A DNA stretch of 46,753 nt. Origin: Microcoleaceae cyanobacterium MO_207.B10. GTDB taxonomy: Bacteria; Cyanobacteriota; Cyanobacteriia; Cyanobacteriales; Microcoleaceae. Where the stretch lies: positions 1 through 46,753 of the forward strand of contig JASJEE010000003.1 in the NCBI GenBank assembly GCA_030064835.1. The letters are read 5' to 3'. The translations under genes were made by a program, and so were the position numbers. This document shows positions 6,904 to 17,600 of the stretch, one piece after another. The notes beneath the pieces are model-generated. The model saw only the letters and a list, made by a program, of their open reading frames with translations, made no database searches and was not told the origin of the DNA. Within the stretch, counting starts at the first letter, position 1. Each line of letters starts with the position of its first letter.

Positions 6904-9900
6904 CTAATCTTCTTCAATTACTTTATTTCTGTCAAGTATCAATAAATTCCGCAACTGGTCTGTATCCAGTTCAGTTAACCATTGTTCACCCGCCCCTACT
7001 ACTTGCTCTGCTAATTCTTTTTTACTTTCAATTAAATCATGTATTTTTTCTTCTAAAGTTCCCGTACAAACAAATTTATGTACCTGAACATTCCGCGTTT
7101 GACCAATTCTAAATACCCGGTCTGTTGCCTGATTTTCTACTGCAGGATTCCACCATCTGTCGAAGTGAAAAACATGATTAGCGCGGGTAAGATTTAAACC
7201 CGTACCTCCGGCTTTTAATGATAAAATCATTACTGGCGGACCTTGGGGGTCTTGTTGAAATTGATCGATCATTTCTTCTCTTTTATTTTTGCGAGTTGCT
7301 CCATATAAAAATGATACTTCTCTACCTAAATTTTCTTCTAAATAAGGTTGTAAAACTTTTCCCCATTCAGCAAATTGAGTAAAAATTATTGCTCGTTCTC
7401 CTTCGGAGATGATTTCTTCTAACATGGCGGTTAAACGTTGCAATTTTCCTGAGTTTTTGGCGCTAATTTCAACTTTTTTCTTACTGCCTTTTTTGATTTG
7501 CAAAAGTACAGGATGATTACAAAGTTGTTTGAGTTTAATTAATAATGCTAAGATTTTGCCTTTGCGCTGAATACCCGCAGCAGCTTCAATATCTGCTATA
7601 GAGTTTTCAATTATGTTTTGATAGAGCATCGCTTGCTCATTTGCTAAGGGGCAGAAAATTGTATTTTCTTGTTTTTCTGGTAGGTCTTGAATAATATTTT
7701 TATCAGTTTTAAGGCGACGCAAAATAAAAGGTTGAACCAGGGAGCGCAAAGTTTGCAATGAATTTGTATCGCCATATTTTTCAATGGGAATGGCAAAACG
7801 ACGCTGGAAAAATTGCTTCTTTCCTAAATATCCAGGATTCAAAAAATCTAAAATCGACCATAGTTCTGAAAGCCGATTTTCTACGGGAGTTCCTGTTAAA
7901 GCAATTTTAAATGATGCGTCTAATTTTCTGACTGTTTGAGATTGTTTGGCATCGGGATTTTTGATATTTTGCGCTTCATCAACTATTACTGCTTGCCATT
8001 TTATTGGCTGTAATATTTTTTCATCTCGATACAATAAAGCGTAACTGGTAATTACTAAATGTTTGTCTTTAACTGCTATAGCAAATTGTTTATTTTTGGC
8101 GCGTTTATCTCCATGATGTACTATTACTTTTAAGGTAGGTCCGAATTTTTTTACTTCCCGTTCCCAGTTGCCTAATACAGAAGTAGGGCAAACTAATAAT
8201 GTAGGTGCTTCCAGTGTCTCTTTTTCTTGTTGGTTGAGGAGAAATGCTATGGTTTGAATAGTTTTTCCTAATCCCATATCGTCGGCTAAACAAGCACCTA
8301 AACCCCAACGTTCGAGAAACGTTAACCAACTCACACCCCGCGCTTGATACGATCGCAGTTCCCCACGAAAATTCTTCGGTGTGGGAATTTCCTCTAACGA
8401 ACGATTATTTGTCAAAGTGTCCAAAAGTTCTTGCAGTTGACCCCCCGCTTCAAAATTGACGACGGGCAATTTTTCCACAGTCTGACTGTCCCCAGTAGCC
8501 AACCGTAAAGCATCCTCTAAAGATAAGGCCATTTCCTGTTGACGACTGGCAAAGAAATTTTGGGCGGCCCGCACGTCTTGGGGTTGCAGTTCAACCCACT
8601 CACCATTAATCTCTACCAAGGGACTATCTTGAGCCACTAATTCGTCAAATTCAGCTTTGGTTAATTTCTGGCCTCCAATAGATAATTCCCACTGGAAGTT
8701 GAGGAGACTTTTTAAGCCCAGTCTTTCACTTTTTCTGGTTTTTGGAGTCTGGGCCCGAATACTCAGACCCAAACGAGAAGCCAATCCTTCACGGTTTGCC
8801 AAACTAGGTGGTAAAACCACGCCTAAGCCACTGTCAGTAAACCGCCAACTTCCACTTTTAATAAATTCATAAGCTTGTTGTGGAGTTAATTGGCAATACT
8901 GGGGAGTTGCTTCTTGTAAACTAGGTTCAATAATTGGATAAATTCTTGATGCTAAACCTAAACCTTTGAGCAGGGTTTCTTGAGGAAATTTAATTGTTCG
9001 ACCTTGATAATTGAAACTGGCTATGGGATTTTGCCAAATTGTCTGAGCATCAACTAAAATTTCTGGGTTATCGGATGCCTGTAGACAATATTCTAGTTGC
9101 CATTTTTGGCAATTATTAGATGGCGAATGGAGATGAAAACAGGAGATGAATTGATTTTCTATTGCTTTATCTTCTTGTATTGGCGACTTCCAGTTATTAA
9201 TTATTCTGATAATTTGCTGTAGTTCTTTGGCAGCAGCTACTTTTAAAGTGGATTTTCCAGATAATGCTTTTAACCATTGTCTAATCGATGGATTTAAAGA
9301 GGCAATTTCTGTTTGAGATATTCCGGCTGTTCCTTCTCTAATTTGGGAATCTATTGTATTTTTTAAAAAATCTTGAATCAGTTCCCTACTAGACTGTAGT
9401 TGTGGTAACTTTGACTGATTATTTTCTGGAATTATTTGGAGATTTTCTAGAGAAATAGGTAACTGCCAATCTATCTGAGAGGTGCGACAAACAAGAGGCA
9501 TTTGTAAGGCAAAATTTTTCAGTCTAGTTTGGTCTGTCGAACTATCGAGTAAGGGTTCCCAAGTAGCAAATATTTCTGCATTTAACGGTTGTTCAACAGA
9601 GGGTAAAAATTTACATCTTGCCAATAGATCGAGACTCCATCTTGTCAGATGAGACCAAAACCTTAAATCTCCTCCAACAAAAGATTCGGCAACTTTTCCC
9701 AGAGGAATAGATTGTAAAAATTTGATAGCTTCTAGGGGTTTGAGGCAAATACCTTCTATTTGCCAAGGGTAAAGATATAAATTTTCTGTGGTTTCTGATA
9801 AATTTGTGGCGAAATGAAGCGGAATCGGTTTTTGGCTAGATGCTGATAGGTAAGTCGGTATAGCGATGGTTTCATTAGTCTGCTTTAATTTCTTTTCTAG

Positions 9901-10086
9901 ATGAATATGATTCTTTTCAGTTAATATTTTTAATAGTTCATTGACTGTGATTAAGTAAGGGTTGTTACTAATATTTCCTGCTTCTCCAGTATCATCTTCT
10001 GTGACTCTACGCCAGGTTTCACCCCAAATAAACAAACAACTATTTTGCTGATTTTTAGTTAACCAAATTCCATGTAATATTGCCAT
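6904..10086 (-). CDS. SNF2/Rad54-family ATP-dependent helicase
   Basis: A 1060-residue protein from ATG 10086; a TTG five codons earlier is less likely. The N-terminal half is the region typical of bacterial SNF2-associated proteins and starts MAILHGIWL as in cyanobacterial relatives. From about residue 590 comes the SNF2 motor: Walker A in LADDMGLGKT near 605-613, DEAQ box in VIVDEAQNIKNP near 707, and GTPVENRLSELWS. The helicase-C lobe holds VILSLKAGGTGLNLTRAN near 970 and the closing RIGQTRNVQVHKF. The length fits the family. Such proteins are DNA translocases; their specific role in cyanobacteria is not established. It is a single gene, not next to restriction or defence genes here. Confidence 0.95.
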   Translation of the reverse strand: MAILHGIWLTKNQQNSCLFIWGETWRRVTEDDTGEAGNISNNPYLITVNELLKILTEKNHIHLEKKLKQTNETIAIPTYLSASSQKPIPLHFATNLSETTENLYLYPWQIEGICLKPLEAIKFLQSIPLGKVAESFVGGDLRFWSHLTRWSLDLLARCKFLPSVEQPLNAEIFATWEPLLDSSTDQTRLKNFALQMPLVCRTSQIDWQLPISLENLQIIPENNQSKLPQLQSSRELIQDFLKNTIDSQIREGTAGISQTEIASLNPSIRQWLKALSGKSTLKVAAAKELQQIIRIINNWKSPIQEDKAIENQFISCFHLHSPSNNCQKWQLEYCLQASDNPEILVDAQTIWQNPIASFNYQGRTIKFPQETLLKGLGLASRIYPIIEPSLQEATPQYCQLTPQQAYEFIKSGSWRFTDSGLGVVLPPSLANREGLASRLGLSIRAQTPKTRKSERLGLKSLLNFQWELSIGGQKLTKAEFDELVAQDSPLVEINGEWVELQPQDVRAAQNFFASRQQEMALSLEDALRLATGDSQTVEKLPVVNFEAGGQLQELLDTLTNNRSLEEIPTPKNFRGELRSYQARGVSWLTFLERWGLGACLADDMGLGKTIQTIAFLLNQQEKETLEAPTLLVCPTSVLGNWEREVKKFGPTLKVIVHHGDKRAKNKQFAIAVKDKHLVITSYALLYRDEKILQPIKWQAVIVDEAQNIKNPDAKQSQTVRKLDASFKIALTGTPVENRLSELWSILDFLNPGYLGKKQFFQRRFAIPIEKYGDTNSLQTLRSLVQPFILRRLKTDKNIIQDLPEKQENTIFCPLANEQAMLYQNIIENSIADIEAAAGIQRKGKILALLIKLKQLCNHPVLLQIKKGSKKKVEISAKNSGKLQRLTAMLEEIISEGERAIIFTQFAEWGKVLQPYLEENLGREVSFLYGATRKNKREEMIDQFQQDPQGPPVMILSLKAGGTGLNLTRANHVFHFDRWWNPAVENQATDRVFRIGQTRNVQVHKFVCTGTLEEKIHDLIESKKELAEQVVGAGEQWLTELDTDQLRNLLILDRNKVIEED

Positions 10087-10101
10087 ATTTAAAGATTTCA
10101 A

Positions 10102-10653
10102 AAAAACTTATTTTTTAATGCTAATTTTGGGGAATGGAAAAATTTTCTATTTATTTATAGATGAAAAATGGCATCCAAGTTAAAAATAACTGGATGCAAC
10201 CCCCATAATTAAAAATTGTGGCAGGTAATACCAAATTCAAAAAAGCCGCCCTAAGCCCTTACGCAATGACAAACCTTGTGCCCGTCCCCGCCTGCGAGAG
10301 GGTAGACTCCGGCGGGTATCCGGCGCGGGATTGTTACAAATAAACTCCTAGGGGCGTTCCATACAACGTCTCTACCAGTAAATAATTGGTAATTAATAAT
10401 TCACCTACCACCTAAAACCAATAACTAAGCAATGTAGCAATATTTTATGAAAATGGTATAAGTTAGGGTAATTATAGCTGTTTTCTGATCAACAAAAGAC
10501 AGCAAGTCCATTCCTCCACAAACCCAGGAAAATCAAAATTTTGACTTTCGACTTTTGACTTTTGACTTAAAAACCCCTCACACTTATCCCATTAACAGTG
10601 CTACGATTGCCACAGAAGCGAAAGAATAATGGTAGAGAAGGAATAAAAATCGG
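10102..10653. other. Intergenic between helicase and pnp
   Basis: A divergent promoter region. It contains an element with TATACCA-type ends (10227-10460) and a TTTTGACTT/TTTCGACTT short repeat near 10540-10570. The pnp ribosome site is AGAAGGA near 10637. No small gene seen. Confidence 0.6.
10227..10460. repeat. TATACCA-family palindromic element with GC-rich core
   Basis: Left end TAATACCAAATTCA and right end TTTATGAAAATGGTATA are imperfect inverted repeats. The core (about 10270-10330) is unusually GC-rich for the window, with CCCGCC / GGCGGG arms near 10285-10317, and is followed by GGGGCGTTCCATACAACGTC, a degenerate form of the hairpin core seen at 13874-13898. Confidence 0.65.
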
Positions 10654-12807
10654 ATGGAAGAGATAGATAAATCAATATCCTTTGACGGACGGGATATTAG
10701 ACTAAAAGTTGGTTTATTCGCGCCTCAAGCTGGTGGTGCCGTCATGATTTCGTCAGGAGACACAGCAGTGTTAGTGACAGCCACTACTTCTAAAGGAAGA
10801 GAAGGAATAGATTTTCTCCCGTTGCTAGTGGACTATGAAGAAAGACTTTATGCTGGTGGTAAAATTCCTGGTGGCTTTTTACGCCGAGAAGGTCGTCCAC
10901 CAGAGAAGGTGACACTCACTGGCCGTTTAATTGACAGACCGCTACGCCCCTTATTTCCTGGTTGGCTCCGAGATGATATTCAAATTGTGGCCACAACTTT
11001 ATCCATGGATGAGGAAGTACCGCCAGATGTTCTCGCTGTAACTGGTGGCTCTGTGGCTGTATTGCTGGCCCAACTTCCTTTTTATGGACCAATGGCAGCA
11101 GTGCGGGTTGGTTTAGTCGGGGATGACTTTATTATTAACCCAACTTACCGTGAAGTTAGAAATGGCGATTTAGATTTAGTTGTGGCTGGCTCTCCTCAAG
11201 GGGTAATTATGGTGGAAGCTGGGGCGAATCAATTGCCGGAACAGGACATTATAGAGGCGATCGATTTTGGTTATGAGGCGGTCTGTGATCTAATTGAGGC
11301 CCAAAGAGAAATGATTGCTGAACTTGGCATTGAATTGGCTCAGGCTGAACCCCCGGAAGTAGACCCGACTCTGGAAGACTATGTTCAAGAAAAGTCTACG
11401 GAGGGTATTAAATTGATTCTTTCTGAATATGATTTGGATAAAAGTCAGCGTGATGCCAAACTCGATACGATCAAAGAATCTATTGCTGCTGAGATTGCAG
11501 AACTTCCTGATGAGGAACCAGTGAAGGTTGCTGTTGACTCTAATAGTGCAGCGTTGGGAAATGTTTTTAAAAGTGTGACTAAAAAGATGATGCGGAAACA
11601 AATCATCGATGATAGTGTTCGGGTTGATGGTCGGAAGTTAGATCAGGTACGCCCTGTTTCTTGTCGGGTAGGAGTCTTACCAAAACGAGTTCACGGTAGT
11701 TCTCTATTTAATCGAGGTTTGACTCAAGTGATGTCGGCTGTAACTTTGGGTTCTCCTGGTGATGCTCAAGAGTTGGCAGACGATTTGCATCCCCAAGATG
11801 AAAAACGTTATCTACATCATTACAATTTTCCTCCTTTTTCAGTGGGAGAAACTAAACCGATGCGATCGCCTGGTCGTCGGGAAATAGGTCATGGTGCTTT
11901 AGCAGAACGTGCTTTGGTTCCTGTTATACCAGCCAGTGATGATTTTCCCTATGTGATTCGTGTGGTTTCAGAAGTGCTTTCTTCTAATGGTTCGACTTCT
12001 ATGGGTTCTGTTTGTGCTTCTACTCTAGCGTTGATGGATGCTGGTGTTCCGATTTTGAAACCTGTAAGTGGCGCAGCTATGGGTTTGATTAGGGAAGGTG
12101 AGGAAGTGCGTATCCTGACAGATATTCAGGGTATAGAAGACTTCTTAGGTGATATGGATTTCAAAGTTGCGGGCACTGATAGTGGCATTACTGCTTTGCA
12201 AATGGATATGAAAATTACGGGTTTGTCCCTGGAAGTGATTGCTGATGCTATTCATCAAGCGAAGCCAGCACGCTTGCACATTCTTGAGAAGATGTTGAGT
12301 GCCATCGACGCACCTCGCGAGGAAATGTCACCCTATGCTCCACGGTTGTTAACATTCAAGATTGACCCAGAAATGATTGGGCTAGTAATTGGACCTGGTG
12401 GTAAAACTATTAAGGGTATTACTGAGGAAACTGGTGTCAAAATTGATATTGATGATGATGGTACTGTTACAGTTTCAGCTACTGATGGGGAAAAAGCTCA
12501 ACAAGCTTGCAATATTATCCAGGGAATGACGCGGAAACTTAATCCGGGAGATGTTTATGCTGGTCGTGTGACTCGGATAATTCCTATTGGTGCTTTTGTG
12601 GAGGTGCTGCCAGGAAAGGAGGGAATGGTTCATATATCTCAAATCGCAGATTATCGCGTGGGTAAGGTAGAGGATGAGCTTGCGGTTGGAGATGAGGTTA
12701 TTGTTAAGGTACGAGAAATTGACAGCAAAGGTCGGGTGAATTTAACTCGCTTGAATATTCATCCTGATGAAGCTGCTGCTGCTCGTGCTGCTGCATTGAA
12801 TTCTTAA
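10654..12807 (+). CDS. pnp: Polynucleotide phosphorylase
   Basis: PNPase, 717 residues, full length. It degrades RNA 3' to 5' using phosphate and can add heteropolymeric tails, as known in cyanobacteria. Domains: first RNase PH domain near 10-145, helical linker, second RNase PH domain near 320-460 ([29 protein letters not shown]), KH domain with the [11 protein letters not shown] loop near 570, and an S1 RNA-binding domain at the end ([20 protein letters not shown]). AGAAGGA lies about 11 nt before the ATG. Acidic catalytic residues in the second PH domain ([13 protein letters not shown]) are intact. It appears to be transcribed alone. Confidence 0.98.
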   Translation: MEEIDKSISFDGRDIRLKVGLFAPQAGGAVMISSGDTAVLVTATTSKGREGIDFLPLLVDYEERLYAGGKIPGGFLRREGRPPEKVTLTGRLIDRPLRPLFPGWLRDDIQIVATTLSMDEEVPPDVLAVTGGSVAVLLAQLPFYGPMAAVRVGLVGDDFIINPTYREVRNGDLDLVVAGSPQGVIMVEAGANQLPEQDIIEAIDFGYEAVCDLIEAQREMIAELGIELAQAEPPEVDPTLEDYVQEKSTEGIKLILSEYDLDKSQRDAKLDTIKESIAAEIAELPDEEPVKVAVDSNSAALGNVFKSVTKKMMRKQIIDDSVRVDGRKLDQVRPVSCRVGVLPKRVHGSSLFNRGLTQVMSAVTLGSPGDAQELADDLHPQDEKRYLHHYNFPPFSVGETKPMRSPGRREIGHGALAERALVPVIPASDDFPYVIRVVSEVLSSNGSTSMGSVCASTLALMDAGVPILKPVSGAAMGLIREGEEVRILTDIQGIEDFLGDMDFKVAGTDSGITALQMDMKITGLSLEVIADAIHQAKPARLHILEKMLSAIDAPREEMSPYAPRLLTFKIDPEMIGLVIGPGGKTIKGITEETGVKIDIDDDGTVTVSATDGEKAQQACNIIQGMTRKLNPGDVYAGRVTRIIPIGAFVEVLPGKEGMVHISQIADYRVGKVEDELAVGDEVIVKVREIDSKGRVNLTRLNIHPDEAAAARAAALNS

Positions 12808-12970
12808 AGAGGTAACAAGTCAAAAGTTTAAAAGTCAGAAATGGGGTTAAGAATGTTGTTTCAATTAGCATAGAAACAGTTGAGAATTTTGAGTTTTTAG
12901 GTGTGTGGATATCCCATTAACTGACGGACTTTTGACTTGGTGTTTTTCAAAATTATTAAGGAGTTTTGTA

Positions 12971-13208
12971 ATACCAATTTTAGAAGTGTTTGTTAAAAAT
13001 AAATTTCGTAAGGATTCACTTATTAGCTCTCAGCTCTCAGCAATAAAACCTAGCTTTTGTCATTTCAGTTATCAGTTAATAGTTAATAGTTAATAGTTGT
13101 AAAATTCGGAAGCCCTTCAGAGCGGAAAATTTAAACTTTTTCTATTAATCCCTACCACCTAAAACCTATAACTAAGCAATGTGGCAATATTTTACAAAAA
13201 TGGTATAA
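12971..13208. repeat. TATACCA-family element
   Basis: Left end AATACCAATTTTAGAAGTG and right end TTTTACAAAAATGGTATAA are imperfect inverted repeats. The right part (CCTACCACCTAAAACC ... TAACTAAGCAATGTGGCAA) matches 6845-6900 and 10405-10460. Confidence 0.6.
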
Positions 13209-13326
13209 TTCTGGCTCGTTCAAGCTTTTATCTAAAATAAAAAACAATAGCTGATAGCTGATAGCTGACGGCTCAATCCTGAGAAAGTATCATTATACGA
13301 ATATCTAGTTTTTCGAGTTAAAAATT

Positions 13327-13547
13327 GTAAGCATTCAGCAATCAGCTATTAGCAATCAGCTTTATTACCTTTATAGTGGTGCGTCAAGCTTAAAGTAGTG
13401 GAATATATTTTTGATTAAAAGCTTTGAAAAATAAGCATCGTACCATATTTCCTCAAGTAACATTTAAGACTTGACGCGCCAATCGGAGGAAAAAGCAATG
13501 TTTATAAAAAAGCGCTTGAGCTGACCGCGATCTAGCTGAATGCTTAC
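13327..13547. repeat. GTAAGCATTCAGC element, perfect 13-bp ends
   Basis: GTAAGCATTCAGC at 13327-13339 and its exact complement GCTGAATGCTTAC at 13535-13547 bound 221 bp. Related elements lie at 18406-18621, 25717-25904 and 28051-28388. No coding content, so it is MITE-like. It is interrupted by a second inverted-repeat element at 13377-13481. Confidence 0.8.
13377..13481. repeat. Nested inverted-repeat element
   Basis: TGGTGCGTCAAGCTTAA (13377-13393) and TTAAGACTTGACGCGCCA (13464-13481) pair with about 15 matches. The 105-bp element sits inside the 13327-13547 element, so it inserted later or the two form one composite. Confidence 0.7.
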
Positions 13548-13699
13548 TAAAAATTTAATCTAGATTAAACGAATACTTGCTTCGTTAATTAAAAAGCTTT
13601 TGGCGCAGTATTCTATCGGAAAATTTGACCGCTGTTAATGCAGTTCCTCCGCAGGAGGCTACCTGAATACTTACGATATTTATAGGTTTTAGGTGGTAG

Positions 13700-13818
13700 T
13701 TCAACAATTAATAATTAATAATTAACAATTACCTTTCTTTGAAAAGAAGAAGATTGACTAAAAGGAAAATTTTTGCTTATTTCCCCTGAAAAGCGGGAGG
13801 CTTTAGACCAGAATTTTT
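13700..13818. repeat. Dispersed AT-rich repeat with hairpin
   Basis: TTCAACAATTAATAATTA, a GATTGACTAAAAGGAAAATT block, and CCCCTGAAAAGCGGGAGGCTT. The same order appears at 18054-18162 and, in part, at 6775-6810. In the 18-kb copy the hairpin is a perfect CTCCTTTAAAGGAG palindrome. Two of the three copies lie downstream of genes, so a terminator-like role is possible. Confidence 0.6.
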
Positions 13819-13834
13819 AGGTAGGGAATAAATC

Positions 13835-13943
13835 TTACAGCGGTTTTCATTTCAGTAGACCAAAGTAGGGATGTTGCATGAAACGTCCCTACAAGGTTTT
13901 GTTTATGGCTCCGGTGGTTCATCAAGAGCGAAAACCGCTGTAA
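13835..13943. repeat. 109-bp element with perfect 14-bp ends
   Basis: TTACAGCGGTTTTC (13835-13848) is exactly complementary to GAAAACCGCTGTAA (13930-13943). Inside, TAGGGATGTTGCATG and AAACGTCCCTA form a second hairpin, giving a nested two-stem fold. No coding content. Confidence 0.85.
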
Positions 13944-14097
13944 TCAGATATTTATACCTGATACCATTTCTCCATGAAGTTGCGCTTAATATAAAGATGA
14001 GAATAGTCAGTGTAATCAGGTCTGAGCAAGAATTATTAAGCGCATTGTTACAGAGAAATGGTATGAATTATCTTTTCCAATTATCCAATTTATTTGT

Positions 14098-14291
14098 AAT
14101 ACCAATTTTAAAAAAGAATGTGATGCTTGAGCAAACTTCAACTATTAACTAATTAATCAAGTTTTTCCACTTTATCCCTTTGATAACCAGCTTTTTTATT
14201 TTTTTTTCTATGATTTCACCACACCCAAAACCCCACACCCAAAACCCAAGATAGATAATATTTGTACCAAACATTTATCAATTTGGTATAA
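14098..14291. repeat. TATACCA-family element, long version
   Basis: Left end AATACCAATTTTAAAAAAG and right end TTTATCAATTTGGTATAAC are inverted. The interior closely matches 32838-33027 (ATGCTTGAG, TCAACTATTAACTA, TTTATCCC, ACCAGCTTTTTT, CCACACCC, GATAATATTTGTA), so both are copies of one 190-bp element. The last bases of the window (46735-46753) look like the start of another. Confidence 0.8.
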
Positions 14292-14639
14292 CATTCCCAC
14301 GCCTTCATGAGGGCATGATTTTTTTCACTGCTGGTAATAATACTATTCACTTGAATTATGTCACAAATAATTTCACATCGCTTCATCTGAAATAACTAGC
14401 TAGAATTTTTGTTAGTTATACAAATCCTAAATAAGTTGTGACAAATTTAAGAATAATAAATCTCAACAATTTTTGATTATTTTTTTGAGTAACTAATAAT
14501 CAATTCCTTTCTTACCTTTTCAGCCAAACCTAAATATAGCATTACTTTGAGTAATTGGTATTATATATTTAGAGCAGCTAACCCACGAAAAATGGGCAGG
14601 CAATAAATATATAACTTCAGCATAAGGCGATCGCCCCCT

Positions 14640-17600
14640 ATGTCTTTCCGGTCTCTGAGAAAATTAGCTGTCCAGATTTCAGGAAAAATACCGCTTCGGA
14701 TCACCCTGATAGTACCTTTTGTTATCCTCACTTTGGGTACAACTGGATTAGTGGGATACCTCTCCTGGAAAAATGGACAGGAAGCGATTAATGACTTAGC
14801 AGACCAGTTACAAAGAGAACTGATTAACCGTGTAGAAGAACGCCTCAATAATTACTTAGAAGTTCCTCATCTAATTAATCAAATTAATGTTAATGAAATT
14901 AAACAAGGTAAATTAAGTTTAGAAAATGTCACAGAAATTGAACGTCATTTCTGGCAACAAATTCAATTGTTTGAATCAGCAACTTATATTTATGTAGGTA
15001 CTCGTGAAGAAGTTTTTATCGGAGCTGAAAGAACTCCTGAAGAAAGTTTTAATGTGGCTTATTGGGATAAATCTCAAAATTCGGCTAATGGAAATTTTTA
15101 TACTTATGGTACTGATGAACAAGGAAATCGGATTCAAGAATTATCTGTTTCTCCTGGTTATGATTTATTGACTAGACCTTGGTATAAAGCAGGTGAAAAA
15201 GGTGAAGCTACTTGGGGAGAAATTTATCTTTGGGCAGCTCCTTATCCGAATATTGCTTTGCCTGCAGTTAAGCCTCTTTTTGATAGTTTTGGAAATTTAG
15301 AAGCTGTGTTTGCTGTTGATTTATCATTGATAGAAATTAGTAATTTTTTGAGGCAATTAAAAGTTGGCGAGACTGGCAAAATTTTTATTATGGAACGGAA
15401 TGGAAATTTAGTTGGTTGTTCCACTGATACACAACCATTTATTAGCAAAGATGGTGAAACTGAAAGGATAAATGTGAGGGAAATTCAGGATTTATTAATT
15501 AGTTCGACTATCCAAAATATGGAGGAAAACTTAGGAGAATTTTCCACTCTTCAGAATCGGCAAAAATTTGATTTCACACTGGAGGGAGAGAGAAATTTAG
15601 TACAAATATTACCTTATCAAGATGAATATGGATTAAATTGGTTAATCGTAGTAGTAATACCTGAATCTGACTTTATGGATAGAATTCAGGCACAAACTAA
15701 AGTTACTATTCTTCTTTGTTTAGTGGCATTACTTTTAGCAATATTAGTCGGAATTATAATTTCTCGGAGAGTTGTACAACCAATTTTAAAACTAAAAGAA
15801 GCTGCTACAGCTTTATCTGAAGGAGAATTTAATCAGAAAATTGAACTTAATCGTGATGATGAAGTAGGGGTACTGGCAAAAGCTTTTAATTCTATGGCTT
15901 TTCAGTTAGAAAATTCTTTTGCTATTCTCAAAACTAAAAATGAACAATTAGAACGTTTAGATAAATTAAAAGACGAATTTTTAGCTAATACATCTCACGA
16001 ACTGCGTACCCCTTTAAACGGAATTATTGGGATTGCTGAATCATTAATAGATGGAGCAGCAGGAGAATTATCTGCTCTGGTAAAATCTAATCTTTCTATG
16101 GTTACTTCTTCTGGCAAAAGATTATCAACTTTAATTAATGATATTCTCGATTTTTCTAAACTTAAACATCGCAATATTGAATTACAATTAAAACCATTAG
16201 GAGTAAGAGAAATAGTAGAAATAGTTCTGACTCTTTCTCGTTCTATGATTGGTTCAAAGTCTGTACAACTAATTAATTCTATTAGCCATGATACCCCTTT
16301 TGTTGATGCTGATGAAAATCGACTTCAACAAATATTTTATAACTTAGTTGGTAATGCAATTAAATTTACTGAGTCAGGTAGTGTGGAAATTTCTGCTAAA
16401 GTTTTAGAAAGTCAGAATCAAAACTCTACCAATGAAATTTCATTATTAGAAATTACTATTGCTGATACAGGTATTGGCATTCCTCAAGATAAATTAAATA
16501 GAATTTTTGAATCATTTGAACAAGCAGACGGCTCTACTGCTAGAAAATATGGTGGTACTGGTTTAGGTTTAGCTATTACTAAAAAATTAGTCGAATTACA
16601 TGGTGGTTCACTATCAGTTTCATCAGCAGTTGGTGTCGGTTCTCAGTTTAAATTTACTCTGCCAATATCTGAAACTCAAGTAGTTGATTTGCCACAAACT
16701 GCATCATCTCCAAAAATACAATTAATTACAGAATATGAGCAGGAAAATCAAGAAGTTGCTTTAGAAAATCTAGTAGCTGAAAGTGGAGATTTTAAAATTT
16801 TGATTGTGGATGATGAACCAGTTAACTTACAAGTTCTCAGAAATAATTTGGCTTTACAAAATTATGCTATTACTCAAGCTAATAATGGAATTGAAGCATT
16901 AAAAATCATTGAAAATGGCTTGATGCCAGATTTGATTTTGCTTGATGTAATGATGCCTCACATGACTGGTTATGAAGTGACAAAAAAACTACGGGAAAAA
17001 TATTTACATAGTGAATTGCCCATTGTCATGTTAACTGCTAAACCATTAATTTCTGATTTAGTAGAAGGTTTTCTTTCTGGAGCAAATGATTATTTAACTA
17101 AACCATTTTCTAAACCAGAATTGCTGGTGAGAATTAAAACTCATATTCGTCTTTCTAAAATTAATGCTGCTTATGGTCGTTTTGTTCCCCATACTTTTTT
17201 ACACTTATTAAGACGTGAGAGTATTGTAGATGTAAAATTAGGCGACCATGTACAACAAAAAATGTCTATTTTGTTCTCTGATATTCGCTCTTTCACAACT
17301 TTAAGTGAAAGTATGACCCCAGAAGAAAACTTTAAATTTATTAATGCTTATTTGTCTCGGATGGAACCAGCTATTTTAGATAATGATGGGTTTATTGATA
17401 AATATATTGGTGATGGGATTATGGCTCTTTTTGCCGTAAAAGCTGATAATGCAGTTAATGCTGGAATTAATATGTTGAAAAATTTAAGGGATTTTAATCG
17501 GGAATATCGAAAAGCATCTCAGCAACCGGTTAAAATTGGTATTGGTATTAATACAGGGGATTTAATGTTAGGAACTGTGGGGGGAAGTCGGAGAATTGAT

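Larger units (their letters stand above)
12808..14639. other. 1.8-kb non-coding region packed with palindromic elements
   Basis: No credible gene. It contains at least five mobile-like repeats: a TATACCA element (about 12971-13208), a GTAAGCATTCAGC element (13327-13547) with a second element inside it (13377-13481), the 13700-13818 repeat, a perfect-TIR element (13835-13943) and another TATACCA element (14098-14291). Reading frames inside are short and follow the repeats. The last 300 bp should hold the promoter of the sensor-cyclase gene. Confidence 0.8.

Noticed and set aside
12905-13093. 62-codon frame after pnp
   Set aside because: Runs through the left end of a TATACCA element and short repeats; not a gene.
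13871-14152. 93-codon frame
   Set aside because: Begins inside the 13835-13943 palindromic element and ends in another element; repeat-derived.
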